Shown one piece after another: positions 44,741 through 58,154 of a DNA stretch of 64,000 nt (positions are counted from its first letter, which is position 1; the number at the start of each line of letters is the position of its first letter). The translations under genes and the position numbers were made by a program. This stretch comes from Nageia nagi (taxonomy: Eukaryota; Pinophyta), in contig JBITNC010000001.1 of the NCBI GenBank assembly GCA_050084985.1, positions 91,760,001 through 91,824,000 of the forward strand. Direction: 5' to 3'. The notes under the pieces are model-generated. The model was given only the letters and a program-made list of their open reading frames with translations, searched no databases and had not been told where the DNA came from.

Positions 44741-47440
44741 GAGGTGATATAATGAATACTTAGATCCATAGTATTGATACTTTACTAGGTGATATTTATA
44801 AGATTAATATCAATTGGTGCAATCCAACTCATGCATGTACATATATAGAGCTGAGAGGGATCGGTATCATCAAGAGAGGGATGAGGCTTGTGCATTACTA
44901 TAGAGAGCTCAAGCTCATAAGATGGGAGTAGCACCTACTCTGGGAGGTATAGAGAGTAGATCCCTAGTGTTTTTTCATGGCATCTATTAGTAGCAAGATT
45001 ATTATAGTGCCATAATTCAAACTTGGTTGATAGGTGTACTAGCATTTTCTCTTGGTGTGTAGTATCCCATACCTCCACTAAGTTACATGCCTATTGATTT
45101 TTTTTCCTATCAAGCAAGTAGTAGTGCTCCTAGTAGGTTCTCCAGGTAGGATAGGTAGATCAGGAGCCTCTATAAACAAAGGTACTACACCTTGGGCATC
45201 CTTAGAAGGTATTATTAGATCATCAAAGTTATAGGGGGCTACCCAACTAGCCAACCCTATAGGGTCTATTAGTACTACTCCTCCTAGTCATGACACTAGA
45301 GAGTCAAGCAGATGGTAGAGAGATCACATAGTTCTTGAGGTTAGGGTAGTGGTTGGAGTAGTCCTCAAGGAGGATCTAGTGGTTGGGGTATTCCATGAGT
45401 ATACCCATATTATACTTTGAGACTATATACTTCATGAGATCATGTATTTTTATATATTTTTTATGACATGATGTAATTTGAGACATTATGATTTGATATG
45501 TTATATGATTGAGTAGTTGAGGATATTTAGGGTTATATCATGTTTAGTTTTATATTGAAAAATAGGTATATGATGATATGTTTTCTTATGATTATATATT
45601 CAAGTTTATGATGGTTTCATATATTGAATGATATTCGAATGTTTTCATGCTTATTACCATAAAGATTATATAAAATACTAGACAATGAAATTTTTGTAAA
45701 TAAAAATTTATATGACATATTTTAAGTATAATAGTATGAAATTAGATGCATCATTTTCCATTTCTTGGATATGTATATGTATAAATAAATGTATGATAAG
45801 AAATGTTATACAAATATAGAAGATAACTAGAATAACAAGATCACTTATCAATTTAAATAATAATAATGATAATTTTATATTGGGATATGTGGATAATATT
45901 GATAACATGATATCATTAAATAAACAATCAATTAACTAGCTTTATCAATCTTTCCTTTACCTTCATTTATGCAATTAGAAATGATATAAAACATAGTCAT
46001 AATATCATAATTTTATCTTGAACTCTTGTGTGTATGGTGATATTCATTTACTTCTCTAGAAATTCATAAATTAAATATTTTTAAAAGCATAGTTTTAAAT
46101 TCAATTCTCCTTATGTGCATAAAATGGTCCCAATTTCTTTATACATGTTCCTCTTCATTAGGTATGCCCCATTACCAAACAAGCATCCATAGCCTTGATG
46201 AGGATTAACCCCTAGATCCCACCATAACCTTGCTCTATTGCCAGTCAAGCATCCATAGCCCTGATAGTGGATACTATAATGACCCAAGCATATATTCTAT
46301 TTTTTTTGTAGTCTCTCTTTTTTGTTTTTGCCGTGGGTTTGGGATGAAGCAAAATAATGGGAGATATTTTCTTTAAAACTATACTTCAAAACATTCAATG
46401 TGTATTTGTTTTGAGATTTTAAATGTGAGGATAGTGTTTGAGTTTGTTATATTCCAAAGATATCAAACATGTTTATCTATCATTTTAAATTTACTAAAAT
46501 TTAGATATCAGATGTCATAATAGAAGCTAGAATGATAATAACTTTAAACAACATTATGTTAATCATACATATGCGATGTAATATGTATACAATTGGTATA
46601 TATGAATGGGGGAATATATAAATATAAATTTATGAGTGATCTAAATCATTATAGTTTTCATCAAATAAGAATAACATTTGCTAATTTAATAATGGGATAT
46701 ATAGGACAGCACACCCTATAACCAAGACACTTTAGAATTATATATTTTTGAGTATAAATAAATAATATATATGTGTGTGTGTGTGTGTAAAATATTTTTT
46801 TCTTAGGATTTTATGATTTTTTTTTGGAGATTTTAAGAATCACTAAGTTCTTCAAAAATCATGGGATGATCTTTTAATAATGGTCCAACCTTTTTGTTTC
46901 AAGACATAATAATATGGAGGATTCAATCAAAGATAATATGTCCCTATTCCAAGAATGGATGGTTTATGTATTGATGGATAAATAATTAATGGAGATAACA
47001 ATACTGGAACTACCTTTAGGTTTGGTTTAAACTTCCAGATAACTCTTTGTTTGATGGATGAATCCGAATATTGTTTACCAATATTAAAGAATTGAGTAGG
47101 TGATGGTGTGCTTGATTATGCACAATAATGGGAACATGGAAATAATGATGAACATAGTTGTACATTTTTTATGGGTAAATCCATGTAATCCTTTTCAATG
47201 TGTGTAGGATAAACTTCATGTTTTGCTTTCTTTTGTAAATTAGGTTGTTGAAGCATCCTTTTAAATCTTGATCTTGTATTTATATCATTATCGATGCAAC
47301 AATTTTTACTAAAAAGTGAAGTGTAATCATATATAATATCATGATTGGGGATTATAGAAGTAGTATACTAAATTACTGAGTCATTGAAACATTAGTGAGT
47401 GATATGATTCATCCCCAATACTTTATGTTCACATGATCAA
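44741..47440. other. gypsy-3 non-coding stretch
   Basis: Long interval between the antisense ORF and the sense ORF. It holds a (GT)n microsatellite at about 46771-46788 and a short duplication with CAAGCATCCATAGCC (near 46170 and 46247). No ORF is supported. Confidence 0.5.
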
Positions 47441-47446
47441 CATAAT

Positions 47447-48400
47447 TTAAGAAATTTTAGGTCTTTTATAAGGCCAATGTATATGAAATAAATGAAGTAA
47501 ACTCATTTTTGACTCTAATTCCATCCGCATTTCTTTGACATATATTTCAATAGTTACTTTATTCCCATTATGTTTTAATACCCAAGATTTAGAGTTTCGA
47601 TAATTGTAATAAGACATGGCTATTTTCTCTTCTATTTCCATAGGTAATGAAAACACTTGATACATAACTTTGCATGGTTTTCTTTGTAACATTTTTACAT
47701 ATTTATCATCATGATACCATTCAATGAAATGTGTATTGGATTTATCAATTTGAAATTGTGGAAGATGAGTTCGTAAGATTTTCAAAGGCAATTTTCATGT
47801 TAAACTTTCACATGGAGGTGATGAACAAAATCTTAACTTTATATGAGAAAAGTGATAATTAATTTTTTGAATTAACTTTTCAAATCATATTGGAGTTGAG
47901 AAAAATGAAGTGTTGAAATCATAGATCATTTTATGATGATTAAGATCTCCTACAATTTGACTTACCCAATTAAAAAGAAGATCTAAATTGTGTAGAGTAT
48001 GATATGCTATGCTCAAAACCCAATTATTGAAAGTACAATCAAGGATTAATCATGGTGAGGACATAGGCCAATGAAAACATATTAGATTTATCTTTTCAAC
48101 CTAATAATGATAATGCATAAGATCAATAAAATACATGGATTTATTAATGTAAATATCGATATCATCTCCTTTATTATCTATTTACCACCCATCATATGGA
48201 TTAGGTTGATTTTTTAATACTATTAATTTTTGTATATCAATAGGTAAACACAAGAAATTTTTCATTTCAAAAGTAATATTTTGCATTATATGTGTGATAG
48301 CTCTATCTCCTAGATATCGAGATTTTACATACCAAGGTAGCCGTTGAAGTCCTCTTCTATTGTCCATTACATGGATAGTCTTTGATTGTTTAAAAGCCAT
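47447..48400 (-). pseudogene. gypsy-3 sense ORF downstream of integrase (unknown protein)
   Basis: A single reading frame of about 317 codons runs from MAFKQSKTIHVMDNRRGLQR at 48400 to the stop at 47447, interrupted by four stops (after YDGW, SSP, TPI and SLT) but with no frameshift. I do not recognise it. It includes PWYVKSRYLGDRAITHIM, KNFLCLPIDIQKLIVLKNQP, and near the end WYHDDKYVKMLQRKPCKVMY and VTIEIYVKEMRMELESKMS. Three of the stops are TGA where CGA is the likely parent, and one is TAA. No similarity to ORF3 of gypsy-1 or gypsy-2 is evident by eye. Confidence 0.6.
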
Positions 48401-48499
48401 CTACCAATACATTAATACATATATCAATTTCATCATCATTTTTTTTGAAACATAAAAAACATGTATATATACTTTTTACAAAAATCAAATGTTTTTTTT

Positions 48500-49799
48500 A
48501 TATATTTTTTAACTATATAATGGTTGAAGATGTGTTATGTTTATGGGTTCATGCTCTTCATTTCCTTCCATATTAGCCAAATGATATGCCCCAAAACCAT
48601 ATTTTTTCTTAATTATATAAGGTCCCAACCAATTTGGAGGAAATTTATCATGTAATTGATGTTCTATATGAGATGTTTATTGATTTTGTTTTAAAACTAA
48701 ATCCCTTATGTTAAATTCACATATCTTAAGTTTCTTATCAAATCCTCATTTGATATGTTCTCCATATACATGCATATGTTCTAATTCATGGACTAGTTTT
48801 TTTTATCTAAAAGCAATAATTGATCTAATCTTGCTTATCTTGCTGCTTCATTGATTATATAGTCTTGTAAAGCAATTTGTAAAGAAGCAATTTCTATTTC
48901 TAATGGCAATACCACTTCTAAACCATAAACAAGTGAAAATGAGGTTACCCTAGTTGGTGTTCTAATGCTTGTATGATATGACCATAAAACATGTGGAATT
49001 GAAAGATGCTAATCTTTATGAGAATCATTAACAGTTTTAACTAGAATACTTCAAATAGTTTTATTTTAGCCTTAGCTTGATCATTACCTTGAGGATAATA
49101 GGATGTTGAAAAGTTAATTCATATGTGATATGCTTTACATAATGTCAATACTTCTTTATTTTTAAATTTTTTTCCATTATCAATAATGATTTGAGCAAGA
49201 ATACCAAATCAATAGATAAGATGATGTAATATGAATTCAACTATTTTAGGACCTTTTGTTGAAATCATGGGTATAGCTTCGACCCATTTGGTAAAATATT
49301 TAGTAGCTGTTATAATAAATTTATGACCTCCTAATGATGTAGGGGATATTTGTCCTATGAGATCTAAAGCCCATCATGAAAATGGCCATAAAGATTGCAT
49401 TGGTTGTAGTGCTTGTGAGGGTTGAATAAAAAGGTGAGTATGTTGTTGATACTTAATGCATTTTTTAATGTAATTGATACAATCACATTCCATTATAGGC
49501 CAATAATATCCCATGTGTATTAGACATTTTAAAATAGCACTTCCACTAAAATGTTCTCCACATATTCCATCATGTGTAGACAAAATTATGATTTGTGAAT
49601 CAGCCCATTCTAAATAATGTAGTAATATACCATCAAATCCTCTTCGATATAGTATATCACCTAACATGTAGTAATGAGATGCTTGTAATTTAAAAGCTTT
49701 CATAGTTGATTTTTTTGAATCTTTAGGTAAAACTTCATCTCTTAAAAATTTAAGTAATTGATCATACCATAGATTTTTTTCTTCCATTGTGATGTCCAA
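48500..49799 (-). pseudogene. gypsy-3 integrase
   Basis: Starts with YMLGDILYRRGFDGILLHYL and the zinc part: STHDGICGEHFSG, GYYWPIMECDCINYIKKCIK and CQQ-like text. The core shows LIGQISPTSLGGHKFIITAT, KYFTKWVEAIP (first Asp of DYFTKW lost), AQIIIDNGKKFKNKEV (second Asp kept) and SYYPQGNDQAKA with Lys for the catalytic Glu. The C-terminal GPY/F-type module near 48620 reads KFPPNWLGPYIIKKKYG, then LANMEG and NITHLQPLY. A complete integrase layout, inactive through residue losses and stops. Confidence 0.85.
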
Positions 49800-49825
49800 A
49801 ACATCATATGTTTTATCATTTATTT

Positions 49826-50287
49826 CTAAAGCAAACTTATTATTTGTACTATTTCAATGTGAATGTTTTGATGGTGAGGATTTTGAGGTATTAATGATCC
49901 AATTGATGCCATAGCATCAATGAATCTATTATTTGATCTAGGAGTTGCTTGAATTTCATATTTTGTCAATAAAGATAATAAAGTTTCAACTATTTGTTTA
50001 TATTTTTGAAGTAAAGGTTCTTTACATTGAAAGATTCCTTTAATTTGATTTACAATTAATAATGAATCTTCAATGAATTTTACTTTTTGTAGTTTTAATT
50101 TTAAAGCGATCTTAATAGCTAATATTAAGGTCTCATATTCAGCATTATTATTTGTACAAGGAAAATCTAATTTGAATGAGTATGGAATTGGTACTCCTTG
50201 AGGATTGATAAATATAACACTTGCTCCACCTCCTTTTTCACACTTAGATCCATTAAAATGTATTATCATATCCCATTCTTCTTCCAA
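49826..50287 (-). pseudogene. gypsy-3 archaeal-like RNase H (usual Tat position)
   Basis: Open frame of 153 codons. MIIHFNGSKCEKGGGASVIF carries Asn where the first catalytic Asp is expected (FDGS), then PCTNNNAEYETLILAIKIAL (Glu), VKFIEDSLLIVNQIKG (Asp) and SNNRFIDAMASIGSLI (last Asp). It lies between the RT-linked RNase H and integrase, the order known for Tat elements, in contrast to gypsy-1 and gypsy-2. The open frame is long but the active site is damaged. Confidence 0.85.
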
Positions 50288-50306
50288 TTCTATTGGTAAA
50301 TCAACA

Positions 50307-50790
50307 TTATCTAATTAAAATGTGTTTATCAAGTAATTCTATGATAAGAGGATTATCATTTTGTAAAGGTGCTTCTGCTAAATAATCAGATATAACTTGA
50401 CCTTTGATGGATTTTTGATTGATGAATTGTAAATCAATTTTAGTTAAATACATGAACCATTTTAATGTTCTTGTATTTTGATAAGTTTTATTCATCATAT
50501 ATTTAAGGGGATTAGCTTTTGCAATAACATAAGTAGTATGGTTTAACATGTAATGCCTAAGTTTTTTCATTATGAAAATGATGGCTAAACATAGTTTTTC
50601 CATATATACATACTTAATTTCATAATCCACTAGTGTTCAAATAAGGTAATAAATAGCTTGCTCTTTGTTGTATTCATTCTTTTGAGCAAGCATAATACCT
50701 AATGCATTTTCTATTGCTGATGAATAAAGTAAAAAATGGTTCATTGGTTCATGGAGGACTTAATACTAGTGGTGTTAATAGATATTATTT
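50307..50790 (-). pseudogene. gypsy-3 RT-linked RNase H
   Basis: Text FLLYSSAIENALGIMLAQ near 50740, then VYMEKLCLAIIFIMKKLRHY, MLNHTTYVIAKANPLKYMM, TLKWFMYLTKIDLQFINQK and KGQVISDYLAEAP. These are the standard blocks of the Tat RT-linked RNase H; the last leads to the second RNase H. One 107-codon open segment (50630-50307). Confidence 0.8.
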
Positions 50791-51960
50791 AATTTCATCT
50801 AGAACTCCTTGTTGTTCTTTACCCCAATGAAAAATGGTTCCTTTTTTTAACAATTTAGTAAAAAGTTTACATTTATCTGATAATTGTGAAATAAAACATG
50901 CTATTGCTTGTAATTTTCTTTGCAAACTTTGCAGTTGTTTAATATTGGAAGGAGGAAGCATATCTATTATTACTTTAATTTTGTTAGGATCTATTTTGAT
51001 TCCTCATCAAGATACAATGAATCCTAATAGTTTTTCTAAAGTTACTCCAAAAACACATTTCTTTGGGTAAAGATAAATATTAAATTTTAACAATCTATCA
51101 CATATTTTATTCAATATCTTAGGATGTTGTTCTCTTATTTTAGACTTAGCTAATAAATCATCAACATAATCTTCTATTATATCATTCATATATTCATGAA
51201 ATATGTATTTCATTGCTCTTTGATATGTTGCTCCAAAATTTTTAAGACCAAAGGGCATTACTTTATAACAAAAGGTTCCCCATGGTGTTATAAATGCAAT
51301 TTTATGTTGGTATTTAGAAGTGACTTTTATTTGATTATAGCTAGAAAATCCATCCATAAGTTAAAGAATTTCATATCCTACCATGGAATATACTAAATTA
51401 TCTATATTGGGAAGTGGGAAATCATCTTTAAGACATGCTTTATTTAAATCCCTAAAATCAGTACAAATACAAATTTTTCCATTTGGTTTCTTTACAGGAA
51501 TCATATTTGAAATCCATTCTAAATAATCAATTGGTTGTATAAATTTGGCATCTAATAACTTTGGTAATTCTTCTTTTACCATCAAAGCTATTGTAGGATT
51601 CATTTTTCATAACTTTTGCTTAATAGGTTTAGCATCCTCTTTAATACCTAGATTGTGAACAACTAGATTGATAGCTATACTAGACATATTTTCATATGTC
51701 CATGCAAATATGGCCTATTTTTCTTTTAAAGTAGATATAAATAATTTTGTCTCTTCTTCTGTTAAGGATTTTCCTAACTAGATAATTTTAGGTTTAGTAG
51801 AATTGTCACTAATATTAACATCAATAGTTTCTTCAATTACTATATGTGATCTTTCTTCTAATTGATTGGGTACATGAATCCAAGTTTTATCACTTAAATC
51901 ATATTCTTTTGCTTCTCCAATATTGCTTTTAATCAAAGTTGAATTTATTTTTACTTTAGA
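50790..51960 (-). pseudogene. gypsy-3 reverse transcriptase
   Basis: Upstream linker FAWTYENMSSIAINLVVHN (near 51700), then MVKEELPKLLDAKFIQPIDY, WISNMIPVKKPNGKICICTD, FRDLNKACLKDDFPLPNID, a stop, MDGFSSYNQIKV, KIAFITPWGTFCYKVMPFGL, NFGATYQRAMKYIFHEYM, the intact catalytic DYVDDLLAKSK (about 51150-51185) and LGFIVS. A near-complete RT in two open segments (51603-51361 and 51357-51007) broken by a stop at the boundary. Fingers, palm and thumb are in normal order. Confidence 0.9.
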
Positions 51961-52791
51961 TTATAGAGATATAGGTTTTATATTTTTGATGTTGATTTGT
52001 TCAATTTGAACCATATTGATTGATGTATCATTATTAAATAAATAATTAGGTATCAACTTATCAAATGTACTATCATCATTTGATTTTAATGGATGTTGGA
52101 GGTAAACAAATTCTTTAGATGTGAGATTTTTAGGTTTTAACTCTATCATGTTTTCATTTGAATTATATTTTGTTTTACTCTTATATCCTAATCCTGTCTT
52201 ATCTATAGGCATTTGATAATACATGTCTATTACGATGTCATGGACCTTATTCATATCATCCTAATCCATATCCTTTCCAATGACATTTGTCAAAATATCA
52301 TTGGAAAAAAGATCATACATAAGATGAAAAATAGTCTAAGGAATTACAAAATGGTTCTTTGCTAATTTTTGGAATGAATTATTCATTAATTTTATCAATT
52401 CTTGCATATAGAAATAATGTTCAATTAGGTTTTTCACCTAGTGAAACAAGTTGTCCTACAACATTTGATTTTTGATAAGGTCATCCAATTTCTTGAGCAG
52501 TGGGAATATTGAATATTACATAATTAATATCATATTCTCCAATACCTAGATTAGACAACTTAATTGTTGTATGAAAAATTTCATTTAATTTATCCTATGA
52601 TAATTTTTCTTGAGATGAAGCTATCATCTCACTAGTTTTAGATGAAGAGGCATTATACAACATGTTTAATGTTTGTGTTTGATTTTGAAGGATTATTTTT
52701 CTTATGGATTTAAACTATTTGATTCAAAAAATAAATTACTTTTTTCTAGACTATCCATTACTTGCTTTTATTTTTCTTATTTTAACATATT
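51961..52791 (-). pseudogene. gypsy-3 protease-RT linker
   Basis: An open segment (52254-51961) rich in Lys, Asn and Asp with MIELKPKNLTSKEFVYLQ; degenerate elsewhere. It spaces protease from RT. No domain recognised. Confidence 0.5.
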
Positions 52792-53420
52792 TTATTTATC
52801 ATTATATTTTGAGTATTTCGATAAAGATGTCATAAAGAAATGAGTGGAAGGTAGAATGATCTCATTAGAAATTCCTGTAGTGTTACAATGTGAGTATGGA
52901 TTATCATCACTAAGGACATAATGTATTATTCCATTATGTATGCATTTTAAACAATTATGATATGTTGAAGGAGCACATTGCATATCTTTAATCCAAGGTC
53001 TTTCTAAGAGAATATTGTACTGTGTAATATCCCTTTCAATGACCTATAACACAGTTTGAGCAATTTTTGATCCAAATGTAATAGATATAGATATTGATCC
53101 AATTGTTAGATATAAAGCATCATTAAATGATTTTAATTATAAGGTTGGTGCCTTAATATGTCAAAATGAGATATGCAAATTTTGAAAAGCAGTTGTCAAT
53201 ATAATATTTATTGTAGATCCTTTATCAATTAAGACTCATTTAAACATCTTTCCATTAATATCTATTACAATGTGTAATGGTGGATCAATTTCAGATGAAT
53301 TTTTCCAATGTTTTATTTCATGATCATAAAATGTAATTGTAGGTTTTGGAATTTGTTTTATGTTACCTACAAGAGTAGCAAAACTTTCAAGATCATTAGT
53401 ATCTAACTCAATTTTTTATA
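52792..53420 (-). pseudogene. gypsy-3 protease
   Basis: Reads ESFATLVGNIKQIPKPTITF, then the loop VLIDKGSTINIILTTAFQNL, with Lys in the second position of the D-T/G-G loop, and ITQYNILLERPWIKDMQ followed by CAPSTYHNCLKC. The last block (YNxxLxRPWxxxxxAxxSTYHxCLKF) is a hallmark of Tat-type polyproteins. Stops are present before the final open segment (52983-52792). Confidence 0.8.
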
Positions 53421-53439
53421 AAATATGATTCATTGCATC

Positions 53440-54840
53440 TTGGTGATCTTTTGATTAATTTAACAAATCAAATAAGGATAATTTTACTTGTGATATTTTC
53501 AATTATTGTTGTAATGCTCCTTTGACTAACACTTTAGGATGTTGAGGTATTGGTATTTGTGGCATTATATTTTGTTGATTCATTGTTGTATTTTGTTTAT
53601 TTTGACTTCTTTGTGCTCTTGTAGCAACACTAATCATAGAAACATACCCTATGTAATTTGGATCATACTTATGTATTACTTGATTTGTATTTCATGAAAT
53701 ATTACTTATATGATGTGGAAGAGGATTTTGATAAATGCCTACCTTTATTAGGATTTTACAAAGGGGTATCTACCTATAATTTCCCCTCATCAATTAAATC
53801 TTGGGTCACATGTTTCAATGAACGACATTGATTTGTATCATGACACTTTTATCGATGATAATTACAAAATTCATTTTCTCTATACCATTCAATATTTTTA
53901 TTTTGCATTTCATCTGGTCTAAGTTTAGGTAATATTATTAAGTTATGATCTAACATTTTCCTTAAAATATCTCAAAGAGGTTCAAATAAAGGTGTAAAAG
54001 TTTTAGGAGGTTTTGTGTCTCTTTCAAATTTTTGGTTTCATTTTGGTTCTTCATCCTTTTTTAACGTTGGCTTAAATTCTTCTTCTTTTTGGATAGACAC
54101 TTTATTAGCTAACATAACCTTATCTATTTGTGTGTTAGTTTTTGTATATCCTTCTTGCTTTTTACCTTTTATTTCACCATCTTGAATTTTAACTCATTCG
54201 ATTACTACTACTTGAGAGATAGCATCATCAAATGTTTTATGTTGTTGCATAAGTAATATGCTAACTATAGTTCTTAACCAACTTTGACTAAATAATTTTA
54301 CTAATTCTTCTTGAGGTAATGTATAATGCATGCTTGTCAAAATTACCTACCATCATGAAATGAAATCATTTATTGATTCATTAGGAAATTGTTGTAATCT
54401 TATTAGATTAGTAATAGAGTTTTTATCTTTAATATTAATCCTAAAATGTTGTAGAAAAGGTTTGCCAACTAAGAATAAGTGTTAATACTATATTCTAGCA
54501 AACCATTGTACCAATCCATGGCTTGACCAATGAGTGTCATGGGAAATATTCATAACATTAAAGCATCATCATTGGTAATGAAATAACTAGAGTACTTAAA
54601 TTTTCTTAAATGTTCTTTAGGATATTCTTTTTCCTTTAAAAGGTTCAATTTTAAGGATTTCAAACTTATAAGGTACATCCTTCTTTGGAACACTTGGATG
54701 TATAGGTTCACTACAGATTATCTCATATAAAAGGCTATTCTTTTTCTATTTAAATAATATTTCTTCTATCTCTTTTAACCATTTTGTTAACTCATTATCT
54801 TCTTTACTAATTTTTGGTTGAATTTTGGATGAAAAAATTT
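53440..54840 (-). pseudogene. gypsy-3 gag
   Basis: Gag domain with LIRLQQFPNESINDFISW, YTLPQEELVKLFSQSWL and KTFDDAISQVVVIE, then Lys/Glu-rich text and the C-terminal block EWYRENEFCNYHR, KCHDTNQCRSLKHVTQDLI and DEGKL near 53880-53800. That block is the Cys-His motif found at the end of Tat Gag proteins. Frameshifts and stops occur throughout. Preceded by the Gln-rich region. Confidence 0.78.
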
Positions 54841-54849
54841 TAGAATCAT

Positions 54850-56764
54850 TTTCTTCTTGATATCCTTAGGAGGCTTCTGGTAGTAATCTAGAATAACCTT
54901 GATTATAAGGAGCAACTTGTTGTTATGGTTGTTGATAAGTTAACATTTATGTTTGAGGAATTTGTTGTGAATTTCACATTACTTGTAATGGTTATGGTAT
55001 TTTATAAATTTGTTGTACATATTGTGGTTGTTATTGTTGGATCATAGGTTGATATTCTATCTTTTGACCCTAAGATGTCATTTGTGTGATAAGTTGATAA
55101 TTTGGTAATTTACCTTCTACTTTAGGATAATATGTAGCTTGTTGATTTAGTTTTTGAGTATATGATTGTTGTTGAAATTAGAGAACCACTTGTTGATTTT
55201 GATATGGTTGAATAAGTGATGAAATTTGTTGTTGAATAGGTAAATACCTACTTTGAAATATAGGTTGTTGTGATTGAACTTGTGGTTGTTGATATAAAGT
55301 TTGATATTGATGTGGGGTTGTTTGAATCTACTTTTGTTGAGGCATTTGTTGTAAAGGAATTGATTAAGTAATATATTATCCTTTTTTTACATAAGACATG
55401 AAATTTTATGGTTGATTTTGTTTACTTCTTAAAGCCAATCCTTGTGTTGATTTGTAGTGGGGATTTACTTGTATGTTTTATGCTTTTGGAGTTTGTAATA
55501 CTAGTATCATACTTTGAATTGGCTGAATTATTGTATGAATAGTACTATCTTGTTATTGATACATTGGTTATTTTTCCTTTTGTTGTATCTATATCATATG
55601 ACCTTGTGTTTGCATTTGTGATCTTATAGGAGTTTGACTTTATTGAGGCATAACCAATATATATTCATATCTAGGTGTTTTAGGATTTTGATTTTCTTAT
55701 GGTATACCTAAATTATATTGCATTTGTGATGGTATTGGGAATTGTTGGATCATATTTGATGTATTTTGAATTTGATATGGAAATTGTTGTTGAATATCAA
55801 AAGATTGTAATGCAACTTGAGGATCTTCTATTTGTTGAAAAGGTATTGGATATTGTTGAGTAAACTTAATTAAATCTTATTCATTTTTTGCTTCTAAATC
55901 TTGATCATATCTTTGTAAATTTTGTCAAAACTCTTCTTGTGAAAGTTTTGGTAATGCTTTTTCATTTGTATGCATATATAGAGGAATTGGTTGTAACATT
56001 AGTTGTTTACTACTAGATTCTTGTAACTCTGATAATTTTTTTAAAATGGCATAGTTTGAAAATCTAAGTGCATTATTGATGTAACATGATTTTTATAAGG
56101 GTTTTGTTTAGATTACAAAAGCTAATAAGGATTATAAAACAAAGTAAATCCTTATAAATTTTGTGATACAGGACTAGCTATATGTATAGATACCTTCTCA
56201 TACATGTCTTGCATCTCCCTTGAAATTATTGATGGTGTATAATCTGATTGTCTAATGTAGGAAAGAAAAAATGAACCATATAATAAATATTTCTTTAAAT
56301 TTTACATACTTTGGTTTAAACACTCCCTTTTGTAATACAAGCTTAGTTGTATGTGTACTCACTAGGAATTTTAATTCATTTGGAGTTTGTACAAATGATT
56401 CTAAAGGTAATTCATCTAAATCATAATGAGTAACACATGGAGAAAGACTATCAACATGAGGATAAGCTTGAGGTATATGTAATTAAGTTAATTTTCTTCT
56501 AGCTTCTATCAACATAAGATCATGCTTCGTATATGTTTCTTGTGTTGTATTAAGTCTTTCAATATTTTCTTTTTCAAAAGATTCTTGAATTGGATTAGTT
56601 TCAAAACCTTTTGGATACACTTCTTGAAGTAATGGTGCAATACTAGAATCACAATTTGGAACTTGTTGTAATGGATATAAACTAGTTCCATTTATTTCTT
56701 CTAAATTAATAGAACTTGGAATTTCTCTACTTTGTTGAGCTATTTGTGAATGAGTTTGGACCAT
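54850..56764 (-). pseudogene. gypsy-3 ORF1 N-terminus: Gln/Pro/Tyr-rich low-complexity region
   Basis: The frame starts MVQTHSQIAQQSREIPSS at 56764 (93 open codons), passes a degenerate stretch, then from about 56000 to 54900 encodes a very biased sequence, e.g. VALQSFDIQQQFPYQIQNTS, YQTLYQQPQVQSQQPIFQS and RYLPIQQQISSLIQPYQNQQ. Gln, Pro, Tyr, Asn and Ile dominate over about 350 residues. Stops fall at likely former Gln codons (CAA to TAA). It precedes the Gag domain. The composition is like prion-type disordered regions; function unknown. Confidence 0.65.
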
Positions 56765-58154
56765 ATTTCAAAAAACATACAATGCAACTAAACTATTTTT
56801 TTTTTAATTTTTATGATTTTTTATGTATATGAGAAAATAATTGTGCATAAACATCCTACATGCATGCATATACTTATTGGTATGTTTATATTTGTTTGTT
56901 TTTTTTTTAATCAGGTATTTTAATAGGATAGGTTGGTATTACTAAAGGATGTCTAAAGTGCAATCACAGCTTGGTACCTAAAAATATACTTATACAAATA
57001 AAATATAAAATAAAATATAAAAGTCTCATGAAATGTAACTTAACAGATAAAATATATTATGCAAACTATCCCTCCCAAGCATTCATGTCTATTTTTATCT
57101 TTATTTTAATGTGATACAAATAGAATTTTGATTAAATTCTATTTTTATCTTTATTTTAATATCATACAAATACAATAATAATCACATTCAACCTTTGACC
57201 TCCATTGGAGTGGTAAGAGTAGACTTAGTAAGAAGCCATTATGTGTAGATAAATTAATTAAGATGAGATTCAATTACTCCTCTAAGAGTCACATATCCCT
57301 TCGACTTCCATTGGAGTGGTAAGGGTATATATCTTCAAGAGTGTTAATGTGAGGTTTATTCTAAAACAAAGTGAACTCAGTTCCTCTTTTGTTCTTTTCT
57401 CAAATTGCTTAGGATCACTAATAGTGCAAAAGTAGAGGCCTACTCAGTGAATGAAAGCTTTAAATATGAAAATGATCCCAAAAAAAATTAACATATTATA
57501 TAGTGACTTAACTACCCAAAATCCTAATTCTTTTACCTTAAGTTCATTCCACATTTAATTATGATTCATTTACCCCTTCCAATTATGGATGTAACTTAAT
57601 TCAATTCTTTCTAAATTATGTGAAAATATGAAAAAGGTTCATTTATTTTCATTATCAAATCCATTCTAGTCACCTAAGATCACCTTTCAGCAGAAAAGGA
57701 GAGCATATGTGGATAAGATAACAAAAGTTTTTATATGAGTATAACGATCCCTAAAAGAAACCCAAAAAAAAATTAAATATCAAATAATTATCATATGTAA
57801 AATATCCTTAACATGTCATCTACCCTTTCCTATATGCACTTTGAGCAAAGAAATTATAAACAAACTATATTTTTTTTTCCTTTTTTGTTTAGTATCTAGA
57901 TACCAAAATGTGAAAAGATATTATAGCACCTGTATTCCAATCGCTAATGTTCTATATCAATCATTAGCATTCAATATTAGTCATCAATATTCAACTATAA
58001 TTGCTAGCATATATTATATAGTTCCTATAAAAACATAAATTATAGTTAGCAGACTAGATAAATCAAATTGATAATAGATAATAGGGAAATTAGAATTAAA
58101 TACTGTAAAGCAAACTCCCTATTTTTGAAGGTTCAAACCTCCTAGCATCAAAAA
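56765..58154 (-). other. gypsy-3 leader
   Basis: Non-coding DNA between 5' LTR and the first ORF. It contains a short duplication (TTGACTTCCATTGGAGTGG-type text near 57205 and 57302). No clear primer site follows the LTR. Confidence 0.5.

Noticed and set aside
46771-46788. (GT)n run
   Set aside because: Ordinary microsatellite; mentioned only as a landmark.
58129-58149. GGTTCAAACC followed by TCCTAGCATCA beside the gypsy-3 5' LTR, resembling a tRNA T-arm and acceptor end
   Set aside because: No tRNA 5' half, no TGG complementary to CCA next to the LTR, and no plant tRNA I know fits the acceptor. It might be a decayed primer site, but this is too weak to annotate.
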